NCBI GenBank assembly: GCA_013154085.1 | Contig: JAADDE010000017.1 | Location: forward strand, 1 to 33,204 | DNA: 33,204 bases | Reading direction: 5' to 3' | DNA from: Thermoproteota archaeon | GTDB taxonomy: Archaea; Thermoproteota; Thermoprotei_A; Sulfolobales; Ignicoccaceae | Shown here: piece by piece, positions 1 through 7,172 of the stretch | Position numbering within the stretch: position 1 is the stretch's first letter | How the letters are laid out: each line of letters opens with the position of its first letter | The notes under the pieces: model-generated | What the model was told of the DNA's origin: nothing | The model's input: only the letters and a program-made list of their open reading frames with translations | The model's database searches: none | Position numbers and translations under genes: made by a program

Positions 1-1878
1 CACGTCGAGCGACGCTCTGGTCACCTTCTTAACCGCTGCGAGGGCCTCCTTGGGCTTTGACGATATTTTCTTGATAAGCAACCTTATTTCAGCATCGGCT
101 ATCCTCTTGGGCACGGCCCAGTTGACTAGGCCCCACGCCTCGGCCTCCTTGGCGTCGACCGTTTCGCCCAACATGACCATCTCGAGGGCCCTCCCCAGAC
201 CCGCCAGCCTCGGGAGCCTCTGGGTGCCCCCGCCGCCGGGAATTATTCCCACATTTATCTCAGGCTGGCCCAACAAGGAATCGTCCGTGGCTAGCCTTAA
301 ATCCGCCATCATGGCGACTTCCAGGCCTCCGCCCAGGGCATAGCCGGTGACGAAGGCTATCACGGGCTTGGAGCACTCGGCGATCCTCCGGCCCAGCTCT
401 ATGAAGGGACCCGCCACCTTCTCCGGGGCCTCCCTCGGATCTATGTCCTTCATCGCGGTCAAATCGAAGCCGGCGCTGAAGACTTCGCCCCCGTAGAGCA
501 CGACCGCCCTAACAGAGCTGTCGGAGCACGCCTCCTTTACGGCGTCTGAGGTCTTCTTGAGCATCTCCGGGGTGAGCGCGTTCCTCTGCTTGGGCCTGTT
601 GAATATTATCCACAGCGCCTCGCCCTCCTTCCTTACCTTTATTTCTCCCAGATCCTTCTCCTCGACCTCGTACTTGTAGAATCCTTCTCCGCACTTGACG
701 CCGCACTTGCCCTCCTCCACCATCCTTTCAAGTAGCCCAACCACCTCGTAGTCCTCCATACCGTACTTCTCGGCCTTCTCCTTTATGCTGTCCACGACGT
801 TATCCAAGCCCAAGCTGTCCCCCAGCTGCAGGATTCCTACCGGCAAGTTCAGGCCGAGCACGGTAGCCGTGTCCACGTCCTTCGGCGCGGCGACGCCGTT
901 CTCCACGAGCCATGCCCCCTCGTTGACGGCCATGTCCACTATCGCTATGTAGTCAACGCTCTTAGCTTCCGACACCTTAACTGCAGGCTTCTTGTACTTC
1001 CCCGGCGCGGGGTACTTGTAGAAGCCCTCCCCGCTCTTGACTCCGAGCTTGCCCTCTTCGAGCATCTTTTTGAAGAGCGGGCATATAGTTATCTTCATTC
1101 CCCTTTCTCTCATAGCCTCCATCAAGTGGACCAAGACGTCCAAGCCCACGTAGTCCGCCAGCTCGAAGGCGCCCATCGGGAAGCCCAGCTTGTACCTCAG
1201 CGCCGCGTCCACCTGCTCCTTGGTGTAAACTCCCCGCGCGACCAGCCAGCACCCCTCGTTGAGGAACCTTGCCATTATGCGGTTGACTATGAAGCCCGGC
1301 ACGTCTTTGTTTACTACGATAGGTATCTTCCCCATCCTCTTCGCCAGCTCAACCGTCGTGTCTACCGTCTCATCGCTCGTTTCCTTGCCTCTGACCACCT
1401 CGACGAGGCGGAGGATCACCGGAGGGTTGAAGAAGTGCATGCCCACTACCTTGTCCGGCCTCTTAGTAGCCTTAGCAATTTCCGTTATGGGGATTGAGGA
1501 TGTGTTGGACGCCAAGATAGCGTGCGGGGGAGCGTACTTGTCTATTGTGCTGAATATAGCTTGCTTCAGCTCGAGCTTCTCCGGAACAGCCTCTATCATG
1601 AAGTCTATGTCCTTCGCGGCCTCGGCGTAGCTCCTCTCGTCGCTGGGATCGGCGACCATGGTTTCTATTCTCTTGAGCACCTCTTCGGGGGGTTCGCTGA
1701 GCCTCCCCTTAGCGCTGAGCTTTTCGAGGCTCTCCTTTATCCTCTCCATAGCTCTGTCCAAGAATTCTTGCTTTATGTCGATGAGCCTCACCTGGAAGCC
1801 GCTCATGGCGGCGACTTGGGCGATTCCGTGGCCCATCACCCCGGCGCCCACTACCAGTATCTTCTTCACATCGCTCAA
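1..1878 (-). CDS. 3-hydroxyacyl-CoA dehydrogenase / enoyl-CoA hydratase fusion (crotonyl-CoA hydratase/3-hydroxybutyryl-CoA dehydrogenase), C-terminus cut by window edge
   Basis: Bifunctional enzyme that hydrates crotonyl-CoA and oxidises (S)-3-hydroxybutyryl-CoA to acetoacetyl-CoA. In autotrophic Crenarchaeota this serves the 4-hydroxybutyrate half of CO2-fixation cycles (family knowledge). 626 codons are visible. The N-terminal Rossmann motif GAGVMG is near residue 10, followed by the dehydrogenase motif HFFNPP and NRIM. Two successive 3HCDH C-terminal domains follow, each ending GxGFYKY. The crotonase domain starts near residue 425, with the oxyanion-hole motif SAGFDL. GGGLE and GQPE supply the two glutamates matching the catalytic pair of rat enoyl-CoA hydratase, so both activities look intact. 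The start is TTG at 1876-1878, giving SDVKKILVVGAG; GTG at 1869 is the alternative. A TATA-like element lies about 91 nt upstream inside the next gene. The crotonase C-terminus lies outside the window. Confidence in function is high; the cycle assignment is inferred from the organism type. Confidence 0.93.
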   Translation of the reverse strand, partial: MSDVKKILVVGAGVMGHGIAQVAAMSGFQVRLIDIKQEFLDRAMERIKESLEKLSAKGRLSEPPEEVLKRIETMVADPSDERSYAEAAKDIDFMIEAVPEKLELKQAIFSTIDKYAPPHAILASNTSSIPITEIAKATKRPDKVVGMHFFNPPVILRLVEVVRGKETSDETVDTTVELAKRMGKIPIVVNKDVPGFIVNRIMARFLNEGCWLVARGVYTKEQVDAALRYKLGFPMGAFELADYVGLDVLVHLMEAMRERGMKITICPLFKKMLEEGKLGVKSGEGFYKYPAPGKYKKPAVKVSEAKSVDYIAIVDMAVNEGAWLVENGVAAPKDVDTATVLGLNLPVGILQLGDSLGLDNVVDSIKEKAEKYGMEDYEVVGLLERMVEEGKCGVKCGEGFYKYEVEEKDLGEIKVRKEGEALWIIFNRPKQRNALTPEMLKKTSDAVKEACSDSSVRAVVLYGGEVFSAGFDLTAMKDIDPREAPEKVAGPFIELGRRIAECSKPVIAFVTGYALGGGLEVAMMADLRLATDDSLLGQPEINVGIIPGGGGTQRLPRLAGLGRALEMVMLGETVDAKEAEAWGLVNWAVPKRIADAEIRLLIKKISSKPKEALAAVKKVTRASLDV

Positions 1879-1930
1879 GGCGGGTTCCCTTATGCGGAGA
1901 GCGCGGCCGCGGAAAAAGGGTTGTGGGAGG

Positions 1931-2785
1931 TCAGCGGGGCGGAAGGAAGAGGTACGTCTTCAGTACTATAAAGGTCCTTCCATACCCGCTGAAGCCGCCG
2001 AGCAGGTCGACGTACTCAGCGATAACGGCATACGCGTCCTCATGGCGGCAAGTTTCTATCGCCATAACAAAGTACTCGTCGCTGGCGCTGTCAACCGCTA
2101 TGCCATCGGCTATAGCGTACACTCTGTTCACGCTGCCGACGAATAGGTACTTACAGTCGGGAGTGAAAGAGAGTACCTTAGGACTCCACTCGGCCGTGAG
2201 GTTCCAAAGCACTTGATTTTCCCTTATTAAGGCTACCCAGTCCGGCCCGGCGAGTGCCGTCGTGTCCCGGCAGAACGCCGCTTGATCGAACGACGCCTCA
2301 AAGAAGCCTTCGAGCGCTCCGTTGCGGGTGCTGAGGACAGCAATGCCGTTGTGTGTGGGCACGTATAGTCTGCCATTATATAATCCAAGCCAGGTCCAGC
2401 TACCGCCGCTGAAGGTCACTGCCGCGCTCCAAGCTATAGTTCCGTTCAGAAAGTATGCGGCGCAACGCTGTCCGCACAGATAAACCTTTTCTCCGTCGAA
2501 GGCTATTCTTTCGTAATCCCCATCCACGGTGAAGCTCGCCACCCTCTTTCTAAGCTCTCCGAGGGAGGTGTATACTATGACTTCGCCGTCTTTTAGCGCG
2601 GCGACCATCTTTCCGTGGGCCCACGCATCGTCGTAATGGAAGGGACCTACCGCCACGGAAGGCGCTCCGTCCCCGCATATGCCGACGACCTTGTAGGCGT
2701 AGTATCCATAAGTCGTGTATACATCTATCAGCTCCATCTCCGCCCAAGCAAAAGCCGCCGTTAGGAGCAGTACCAAGAGCCTCAT
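1931..2785 (-). CDS. secreted beta-propeller-like protein of unknown function
   Basis: 284 aa, unrecognised family. It opens with a short signal peptide (MRLLVLLLTAAFAWAE; probable cleavage after AWA), so it should be exported across the cytoplasmic membrane. The mature part has recurring beta-strand units of the type GxxVYLCG, GRLYVPTHNGIAVL and KYLFVGSVNRVYAI, which resemble blades of a WD/quinoprotein-like propeller. Six cysteines in the exported region suggest disulfides. The start is ATG at 2785, 42 nt downstream of the ksgA stop with no clear TATA box between, so it may ride on the DUF655-ksgA transcript. Its 3' end carries a TATA-like element for the next gene. Function is unknown and the fold call is by eye only. 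Confidence 0.75.
   Translation of the reverse strand: MRLLVLLLTAAFAWAEMELIDVYTTYGYYAYKVVGICGDGAPSVAVGPFHYDDAWAHGKMVAALKDGEVIVYTSLGELRKRVASFTVDGDYERIAFDGEKVYLCGQRCAAYFLNGTIAWSAAVTFSGGSWTWLGLYNGRLYVPTHNGIAVLSTRNGALEGFFEASFDQAAFCRDTTALAGPDWVALIRENQVLWNLTAEWSPKVLSFTPDCKYLFVGSVNRVYAIADGIAVDSASDEYFVMAIETCRHEDAYAVIAEYVDLLGGFSGYGRTFIVLKTYLFLPPR
1965..1974 (-). promoter_or_regulatory. TATA-like box inside the upstream gene, possible promoter of the CoA-fusion gene
   Basis: On the minus strand this reads CCTTTATAGT, close to the archaeal box A (TTTATA). It sits in the last codons of the secreted-protein gene. A start site about 25 nt downstream would give a leader of about 65 nt before the TTG at 1878. 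The only nearer candidate is a poor CTTTTTCC near 1910. The assignment is inferred. Confidence 0.35.
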
Positions 2786-2827
2786 TTCTCATCCGAGAGG
2801 TCCTCCTTCCGCAAGTACTTCAGTACC

Positions 2828-3574
2828 CTACTTGACGTCCCTCGTCAAGTAGGCTTCCCACAGTTGCTCTGGGGTCAGCTCCCTGACCCGCTCCTCGCCG
2901 CTCCACTGAGCGCCGCACCTAGGAAGCACCTTCTTGGCCTTCTTGTTCCTCTGCGAGAACACGCAAGCCAGGAAGCTGGAGAACTCGGGCGGGACGCTGC
3001 GGACCTTCTTGAGCACGACGTGCTTGCTCAGCACTTCCGGCCTCGGGTAGAAGGACTCGGGCCCCCAAACGGGGCCGGGCTCGGCTTCGCAACAGAGCCT
3101 TGCCAGCACTGTAAGCCTTCCGTACTCCCTGCTCCCGGGCCGTGCAAGCAGCCTCTCAGCTACCTCCTTCTGCAAGAGGAATACTGCGAGCTTCCAGCTC
3201 CCGGATGTGAAGGCCTTTGCCAAGAACGGGCCGCTTATGCTGTAAGGGAGCGAGCCGACCACAACCTCGGAGTCCAGCTCCACTTCCAAGGCGTCTGTGC
3301 ACAGTACCTTGACGTTGTGAATATCTAGCTCCTTGAGGAGCTCGCACAGCCTCTTATCCTTCTCAACTGCGGCGACAGCCTTGGCTTTTCGGGCAAGCGC
3401 CTTGGTAACGGTGCCCAAGCCGGCGCCTATTTCGATTACCTCCGCTCCCTCCGGAACCTTAGAAGCGAAGTACTCCACTATTTTGGGGTTTACGGTGAAG
3501 TTCTGGCCCAGCCTCTTGCTGGGCCTCAGGCCGATCTCGAAAAGCTTCGAGCGCGTCCAAGAGAGGAGGTCCAC
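2828..3574 (-). CDS. ksgA: rRNA small subunit dimethyladenosine transferase KsgA/Dim1
   Basis: Dimethylates two adjacent adenosines in the 3' terminal helix of 16S rRNA using S-adenosylmethionine. The 248-aa product has the family opening RPSKRLGQNFTVN, the SAM-binding EIGAGLG (residues 48-54), acidic motif II (VEKD) and motif IV as GSLPYSISGP (107-116). Most family members have NLPY at motif IV; here position 108 is Ser. Serine is tolerated at this position in the wider N6-adenine methyltransferase group, so activity is still expected. The start is GTG at 3572-3574, 12 nt after the DUF655 stop. The DUF655-ksgA pair is a conserved archaeal arrangement, which supports the call. The C-terminal domain is on the short side. 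Confidence 0.93.
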   Translation of the reverse strand: MDLLSWTRSKLFEIGLRPSKRLGQNFTVNPKIVEYFASKVPEGAEVIEIGAGLGTVTKALARKAKAVAAVEKDKRLCELLKELDIHNVKVLCTDALEVELDSEVVVGSLPYSISGPFLAKAFTSGSWKLAVFLLQKEVAERLLARPGSREYGRLTVLARLCCEAEPGPVWGPESFYPRPEVLSKHVVLKKVRSVPPEFSSFLACVFSQRNKKAKKVLPRCGAQWSGEERVRELTPEQLWEAYLTRDVK

Positions 3575-3586
3575 GGAGGACCACCG

Positions 3587-4225
3587 TCACGCTTGGGAGC
3601 CCTTGGTCCGGAGAGATGCCCTCAAGCGGGCCAAGTAGTTTAGGTAAGTCCCTCCGGGCTTCGGAGGCTCGGCGAAGAGGTAGTACTTCTCCTCGCCTTT
3701 TATCTCCTTGATTATCCTCTCCACGAGCGCCTCTACGGGGTGCTTGAGGTGGGTCCTCTTCGATATGTCCTCGAAGCTTTCGAAGGGCTTCGCCTTGCGG
3801 GCTTCGAGAATCTCTTGGAGGAGCTTGCGCCCCACTCCGGGCAGGAGCTCTATTGCGTGGAGCCTCAGCGTTATCGGCTCAGAGACGTTGAAGAATTCGA
3901 CGAATAGCCTTTCATTCTCTAAAATGATGTTTTTTATCACCTCCGGGAGGCTTGCTTGGGCAACCGAGGTGAGCTCGTCGTATCCTACGTAGTAGTACCT
4001 GTTCAAGAGCCTTTCATCAAGGGGCGTGAAGCTCACCTTCTCCCCCACGTCGAAGGAGACGTTGTACTTTGCGCTGAACTCCACCAGCTTAAACTTGTGC
4101 TCCTCTAGAGCCTGTATGAACGGCTTGTCGCGGTGCTCCGGGTGAGAGTCGAGGGGCCTTCCCGAGGGGAGGAAGTCCAGCACTCTCCCCTCTTTCGGGC
4201 GCTCCCTCCTCCTAGCTCTGCGCAA
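3587..4225 (-). CDS. DUF655 family protein (helix-hairpin-helix, ksgA neighbour)
   Basis: 212-aa member of the archaeal DUF655 family, a probable RNA- or nucleotide-binding protein usually encoded just upstream of ksgA. The N-terminus is very basic (MRRARRRERPKEGRVLDFLPSGRP). The middle has a small beta-rich section with the family's typical VGEKVSF and YYYVGYDEL. A helix-hairpin-helix follows (LLPGVGRKLLQEILEARKAKPFESFEDI). The start is TTG at 4223-4225, with a TATA-like CTTTTTAAG about 36 nt upstream; it leads the operon DUF655-ksgA. A ribosome-related role is inferred from the neighbourhood; the molecular activity is not known. Confidence 0.88.
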   Translation of the reverse strand: MRRARRRERPKEGRVLDFLPSGRPLDSHPEHRDKPFIQALEEHKFKLVEFSAKYNVSFDVGEKVSFTPLDERLLNRYYYVGYDELTSVAQASLPEVIKNIILENERLFVEFFNVSEPITLRLHAIELLPGVGRKLLQEILEARKAKPFESFEDISKRTHLKHPVEALVERIIKEIKGEEKYYLFAEPPKPGGTYLNYLARLRASLRTKGSQA

Positions 4226-4256
4226 CGCGGTTTACCCTAATGCCTTTCCCAAGCGG

Positions 4257-4268
4257 TCTTAAAAAGGG
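4257..4268 (-). promoter_or_regulatory. TATA box for DUF655-ksgA
   Basis: The minus strand reads CTTTTTAAGACC, an archaeal box A-like element about 36 nt upstream of the TTG start at 4225. It lies in a 92-bp divergent intergenic region shared with the Sec61beta gene. Confidence 0.5.
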
Positions 4269-4280
4269 GGAAGGAACAGT

Positions 4281-4290
4281 CTTTAATTTC
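4281..4290 (+). promoter_or_regulatory. TATA box for Sec61beta gene
   Basis: CTTTAATTTC lies about 33 nt upstream of the TTG start at 4318 and matches archaeal box A. It faces away from the DUF655 promoter in the same intergenic region. Confidence 0.5.
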
Positions 4291-4317
4291 CCCTTCAGAA
4301 TAGCTAGGGGCTAAGGG

Positions 4318-4506
4318 TTGGCGAAGAAGAAGGGAAGGAAGAGGAGGAAGGGCCAAAGCGGCTTGGTGACGGCCATAGGGCTGGTGAGGTTCTACGAAGA
4401 GGTCGACGAGAAGATAAAGGTGCCCCCAGAAGCGGTCATCGCCGCCGCTCTCGGCATCTCGCTGTTCGCAGCTATACTGGACTACATGCTGAAGTTCGCC
4501 CGATGA
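4318..4506 (+). CDS. secG: preprotein translocase subunit Sec61beta (SecG)
   Basis: 62 aa, the smallest subunit of the archaeal SecYEbeta translocon in the cytoplasmic membrane. The N-terminus is cytosolic and basic (MAKKKGRKRRKGQSGLVTAIGLVRFYEEVDEKIKV shortened: Lys/Arg-rich residues 3-12). It is followed by the family signature GLVRFYEE and a single C-terminal membrane helix (VIAAALGISLFAAIL). The start is TTG at 4318-4320. The TGA stop at 4504-4506 lies inside the C box of a candidate C/D sRNA. Length and layout match crenarchaeal Sec61beta closely. Confidence 0.9.
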   Translation: MAKKKGRKRRKGQSGLVTAIGLVRFYEEVDEKIKVPPEAVIAAALGISLFAAILDYMLKFAR

Positions 4507-4559
4507 GGTCCACGCCCTTCTCCGACCCGGTGAGGACTCTTCCTCCCGCAGCCGAGGGT
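4498..4559 (+). ncRNA. candidate C/D box sRNA with G-C type kink-turn (TGAGG/CCGA)
   Basis: The parts appear in C/D order. C box ATGAGGT is at 4503-4509, a 12-nt guide at 4510-4521, D' box CCGA at 4522-4525, a 4-nt spacer, C' box GTGAGGA at 4530-4536, a 15-nt guide at 4537-4551 and D box CCGA at 4552-4555. A terminal stem of CCC (4499-4501) with GGG (4556-4558) plus a G-U pair sits where a kink-turn external stem should be. Canonical boxes are RUGAUGA and CUGA. Here the fifth and sixth C-box bases (GG) pair with the first two D-box bases (CC), replacing the U-U pair, and this holds at both ends of the molecule. The stop codon of Sec61beta is part of the C box. No expression evidence; targets unassigned. 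Confidence 0.5.
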
Positions 4560-4623
4560 TTCGCGCCGACCCTCCCGCGTTTTGAACCCGCCCTAGCTAG
4601 AGGGCCCCAGAGGGCTCGAGGGT

Positions 4624-5325
4624 TTGCTCCGCGTCTACGTCGACGAGCGCGAGAAGAGGAGCGGCGTCCCAGAAATCTTGGTGAAGAAATATGGGATGGT
4701 CGTAACGTACAAGCCGCTACCGGTGGCCGACTATGTAGTATCTGAAAGGGTAGCCGTGGAGAGGAAGAGCGTAAGCGACTTGCTGAAGAGCCTTACCGAC
4801 GGAAGGCTCTTCAATCAAGCGAAGCGTCTAAAGGAAGCCTACCAGAAGCCCTTCATAATAGTGGAGGGAAGGTGGGACGGCGTAAGCAGGGCGGAGAGGG
4901 CTTCCAAGGCAGTGTCCTCAGCGCTGGCGTCGCTGGTCTACGATTTCGGCATAGGCGTAATCTACACCCTCACGAAAGAGGACACCGCAAGGGTGATAAG
5001 ATTCTTGGCGGAGAGGGAGCAAGGGGAGCGGAGGAGCAGGGTGCCGGTTAAGGCTATGGGGAAGCCTCCCATAGGCGATATCAAGCAGTGGCAGCTCTTC
5101 TTGGTCCAGTGCTTGCCGGGCGTGGGCCCGAAGCTGGCCGAGAGGCTGTTGGAAAGGTTCGGCAGCGTGAGGGCCGTGTTCAACGCGTCCGTCGCCGAGC
5201 TCAGCAAGGTTGACGGGCTCGGGCTGGGGAGGGCCCAGGAAATAGTGAAGATCTTGATGGCCCCGTGGAAGCCGGGCAAGAAGGGTGGGGGCTTAGACAA
5301 GTTCGTCGACAAGAAGGGGGGATGA
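4624..5325 (+). CDS. xpf: XPF/ERCC4-family structure-specific endonuclease (short crenarchaeal form)
   Basis: Nuclease that cuts 3'-flap and branched DNA during repair, usually with PCNA. The 233-aa product has the ERCC4 nuclease domain (about 1-135) with active-site residues D36 (VADY, where most members have GDY) and E46-R47-K48...D52 of the VERKSVSDL motif. A linker leads to a tandem helix-hairpin-helix domain (LPGVGPKLAERLLERFG, then VDGLGLGRAQEIVKIL). It lacks the helicase domain of euryarchaeal Hef, as expected for Crenarchaeota. The tail GGGLDKFVDKK may be a degenerate PCNA-interacting motif. The start is TTG at 4624, giving LRVYVDERE. Its TGA stop lies inside the C box of the second candidate sRNA. 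Confidence 0.92.
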   Translation: MLRVYVDEREKRSGVPEILVKKYGMVVTYKPLPVADYVVSERVAVERKSVSDLLKSLTDGRLFNQAKRLKEAYQKPFIIVEGRWDGVSRAERASKAVSSALASLVYDFGIGVIYTLTKEDTARVIRFLAEREQGERRSRVPVKAMGKPPIGDIKQWQLFLVQCLPGVGPKLAERLLERFGSVRAVFNASVAELSKVDGLGLGRAQEIVKILMAPWKPGKKGGGLDKFVDKKGG

Positions 5326-5379
5326 GCTGGAACCTCCGGCAGCGACTGCGGTGAGCGGCTCTGCCAGCCGCGACCCTTT
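5315..5379 (+). ncRNA. candidate C/D box sRNA with G-C type kink-turn (TGAGC/GCGA), guide complementary to a tRNA D-arm
   Basis: C box ATGAGCT is at 5322-5328, a 13-nt guide at 5329-5341, D' box GCGA at 5342-5345, a 5-nt spacer, C' box GTGAGCG at 5351-5357, a 12-nt guide at 5358-5369 and D box GCGA at 5370-5373. A 6-bp terminal stem joins 5315-5320 (AGGGGG) with 5374-5379 (CCCTTT, including two G-U pairs), offset exactly as a kink-turn with a 3-nt bulge requires. C-box bases 5-6 (GC) are complementary to D-box bases 1-2 (GC) in both box pairs. The second guide is complementary to GGCTGGCAGAGC, a consensus tRNA D-arm; the nucleotide opposite the fifth guide base from the D box would be G18. 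The C box contains the xpf stop codon. Confidence 0.6.
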
Positions 5380-5417
5380 CTAAGCCTCCGGGAGCTAAGG
5401 ACCTCTGGAATAGGGGA

Positions 5418-6515
5418 TTGCTGTACTCGCGCTATCCGTTCATCGGAAGCGTCTCCAAGCTGAGCAAGAAGGTGTTCGGCACCGAAATGGATCCGGAGGA
5501 GCTGCTCGAGATATATCCGGACGCTTTGGAGAAGGCTAGGGAGATCCTCCTAAGCGCGCTGGGCGAGAGGACGCAAGAGATCGCTTGCGACGACCTCTGC
5601 GCCGTCGTGGCGTACAGGCTTGCGATAGCAGTGGTCGCGTCGCTCGGCAGTAAGTGGCTCATAAATGCGTTTGCAGTGAGCGTAGCAAAGAAGGCATCCG
5701 AGTTCTTGAAGAAAGAGACTTTAGCAACGCTCACCGGCGTGGTGAGGCTCTGCGGCTTCGAAATTGAAAATCTGAGGGAGCCGCTTAAGATCCCCGTTCG
5801 GGAGAGGAGGGGTACGGTCTACGAGGAAGAGTACCCGGTCAGAATGTTCCTGACGGAGTACGTGAGGCTGGCAAAGAGGTTCTTGAGCGACCCCTCTTGG
5901 AAGGTCGTGAACAAAGCGCTGCTGGAGGGATTTGTCTACCTCACCCCGCCGGAGGTAGCCAGGCTGGCGGAGGAGGCAGTGGTTCAGAAGGTTCTGAACG
6001 ACATAAAGGAGCTGGGGAAGGTAGAGGAAGAGGCCCTTCCCGAGAGGCTCAAGCCTCTGGTGGAGGAGGTGAAGTCTAAGATCTCGAAGAGGCTCAGCAA
6101 ATCGTCGCTCGGCAGGCCGACGGGGCTGAAGAAGGAAGCATTGCCCCCGTGCATCAGGGCGATCTATGCCAAAGCGCTTCAAGGGGAGAACCTCTCCCAC
6201 CAAGAGCGCTTTGCTCTGGCCACCTTCCTCCTCAACGTTGGCTTAGACGTGGACCGCGTGCTGGAGATCTTCCAGAACATGCCGGACTACAACGAGAGGA
6301 TAGCTAGGTACCAAGTAGAGCACTTGGCCGGAATGAGGGGGTCGCACAAGAAGTACTCGCCCCCCTCCTGCAAGACCATGGTTTCGTGGGGGCTCTGCCC
6401 GGGGAGGGAGGAGTGCAAGAAACAGCACCCTCTCTCCGAGTACTACCGAAGGCTCACCAAGGCTCCCTCTCGGGAACCAAGCTCCTCACGCCCAAAGCCT
6501 CGGCAAGCCTCTTGA
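5418..6515 (+). CDS. priL: DNA primase large subunit PriL (Fe-S protein)
   Basis: Regulatory subunit of the archaeal/eukaryotic-type primase, needed with PriS for primer initiation. 365 aa: a helical N-terminal domain (about 1-220) followed by the conserved C-terminal Fe-S domain. Four cysteines suited to binding a [4Fe-4S] cluster are C245 (PPCIRAIY), C318 (SCKTMVSWG), C327 (LCPG) and C333 (EECKKQHP). The conserved SHQERFALATFLLNVG and DYNERIARYQVEHLAG segments lie between them. The start is TTG at 5418. A clear TATA box is not seen upstream, so it may be cotranscribed with xpf across the sRNA candidate. Its 3' end overlaps the convergent MBL gene by 62 bp. Confidence 0.93.
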   Translation: MLYSRYPFIGSVSKLSKKVFGTEMDPEELLEIYPDALEKAREILLSALGERTQEIACDDLCAVVAYRLAIAVVASLGSKWLINAFAVSVAKKASEFLKKETLATLTGVVRLCGFEIENLREPLKIPVRERRGTVYEEEYPVRMFLTEYVRLAKRFLSDPSWKVVNKALLEGFVYLTPPEVARLAEEAVVQKVLNDIKELGKVEEEALPERLKPLVEEVKSKISKRLSKSSLGRPTGLKKEALPPCIRAIYAKALQGENLSHQERFALATFLLNVGLDVDRVLEIFQNMPDYNERIARYQVEHLAGMRGSHKKYSPPSCKTMVSWGLCPGREECKKQHPLSEYYRRLTKAPSREPSSSRPKPRQAS

Positions 6516-7125
6516 ACCGCACGGCGTCCTCCACCGATCCCACTATAGCTCCCCAGTGCATGGGGATTGCCAGCTGGACGCCCCTTATCAGCTTGAGCGC
6601 CTCGGCCGCTTCCTCGGCAGTCATGACGTAGACTCCCGAAACCGGCAACATCGCCACCTCGGCCTCCACTTGGCTCATCTCCGGTATGACGTCCGTGTCG
6701 CCGGCGTGGTAGAACCTCAGCCCGCGGAGGCCTATGACGTAGCCGACCCTGCCGTCCTCCTTCGGGTGGAACACTTGCCCCGGAGCCCGGAACTTGTTGA
6801 CGTTGTACGCCGGGACCGTGTAGAAGGGAACGCCGAACACTTCCCCCTTCTCAAATGGCTCCACGAAGAGCTTCTCGTTCGGGAAGGGCGCCAAGCAGTC
6901 CCTAGCGACGTGGGGAGCAACGATTACCGTCTCGGGGCTGACTATCTGAACCAAGTCCTCCGGCGAGCAGTGGTCGAAGTGCTCGTGAGTTATGAAGACC
7001 ACGTCGGCCTTGTCGCCGCTGACCGCGGTTATTCTAAAAGGGTCTATTGCGACGACCAGCTCCCCGACGAGCTTGAAGCCCGCGTGGCCGAGCCAGGAGA
7101 GGCCTACTCCATCTATATCTATCAA
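6454..7125 (-). CDS. UPF0173 metal-dependent hydrolase (metallo-beta-lactamase fold)
   Basis: 223 aa, matching the UPF0173/UlaG-like branch of the MBL superfamily. It opens with the family signature LSWLGHAGFKL and has the di-metal motif THEHFDHCSPEDL (HxHxDH). Further ligands are in FYHAGDTDVIPEM and IPMHWGAIVGS. Substrate is unknown for this family. The start is TTG at 7123-7125 with a GGAG Shine-Dalgarno 5 nt upstream and an A/T-rich TATA-like stretch (AAATAATTTTTGG) about 33 nt upstream. The 3' 62 bp overlap priL on the opposite strand, though the C-terminal residues encoded there are not conserved-looking. Confidence 0.9.
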   Translation of the reverse strand: MIDIDGVGLSWLGHAGFKLVGELVVAIDPFRITAVSGDKADVVFITHEHFDHCSPEDLVQIVSPETVIVAPHVARDCLAPFPNEKLFVEPFEKGEVFGVPFYTVPAYNVNKFRAPGQVFHPKEDGRVGYVIGLRGLRFYHAGDTDVIPEMSQVEAEVAMLPVSGVYVMTAEEAAEALKLIRGVQLAIPMHWGAIVGSVEDAVRFKRLAEALGVRSLVPEREPW

Positions 7126-7172
7126 ATCTCCTTCCCGCTCCTTCTAGGAGCCAAAAATTATTTGTGGGCGCC

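Noticed and set aside
4503-4745. An 80-codon Arg/Pro-rich open frame between Sec61beta and XPF.
   Set aside because: Composition is typical of an out-of-frame reading in GC-rich DNA and it overlaps the start of XPF; the region is better explained by the sRNA candidate.
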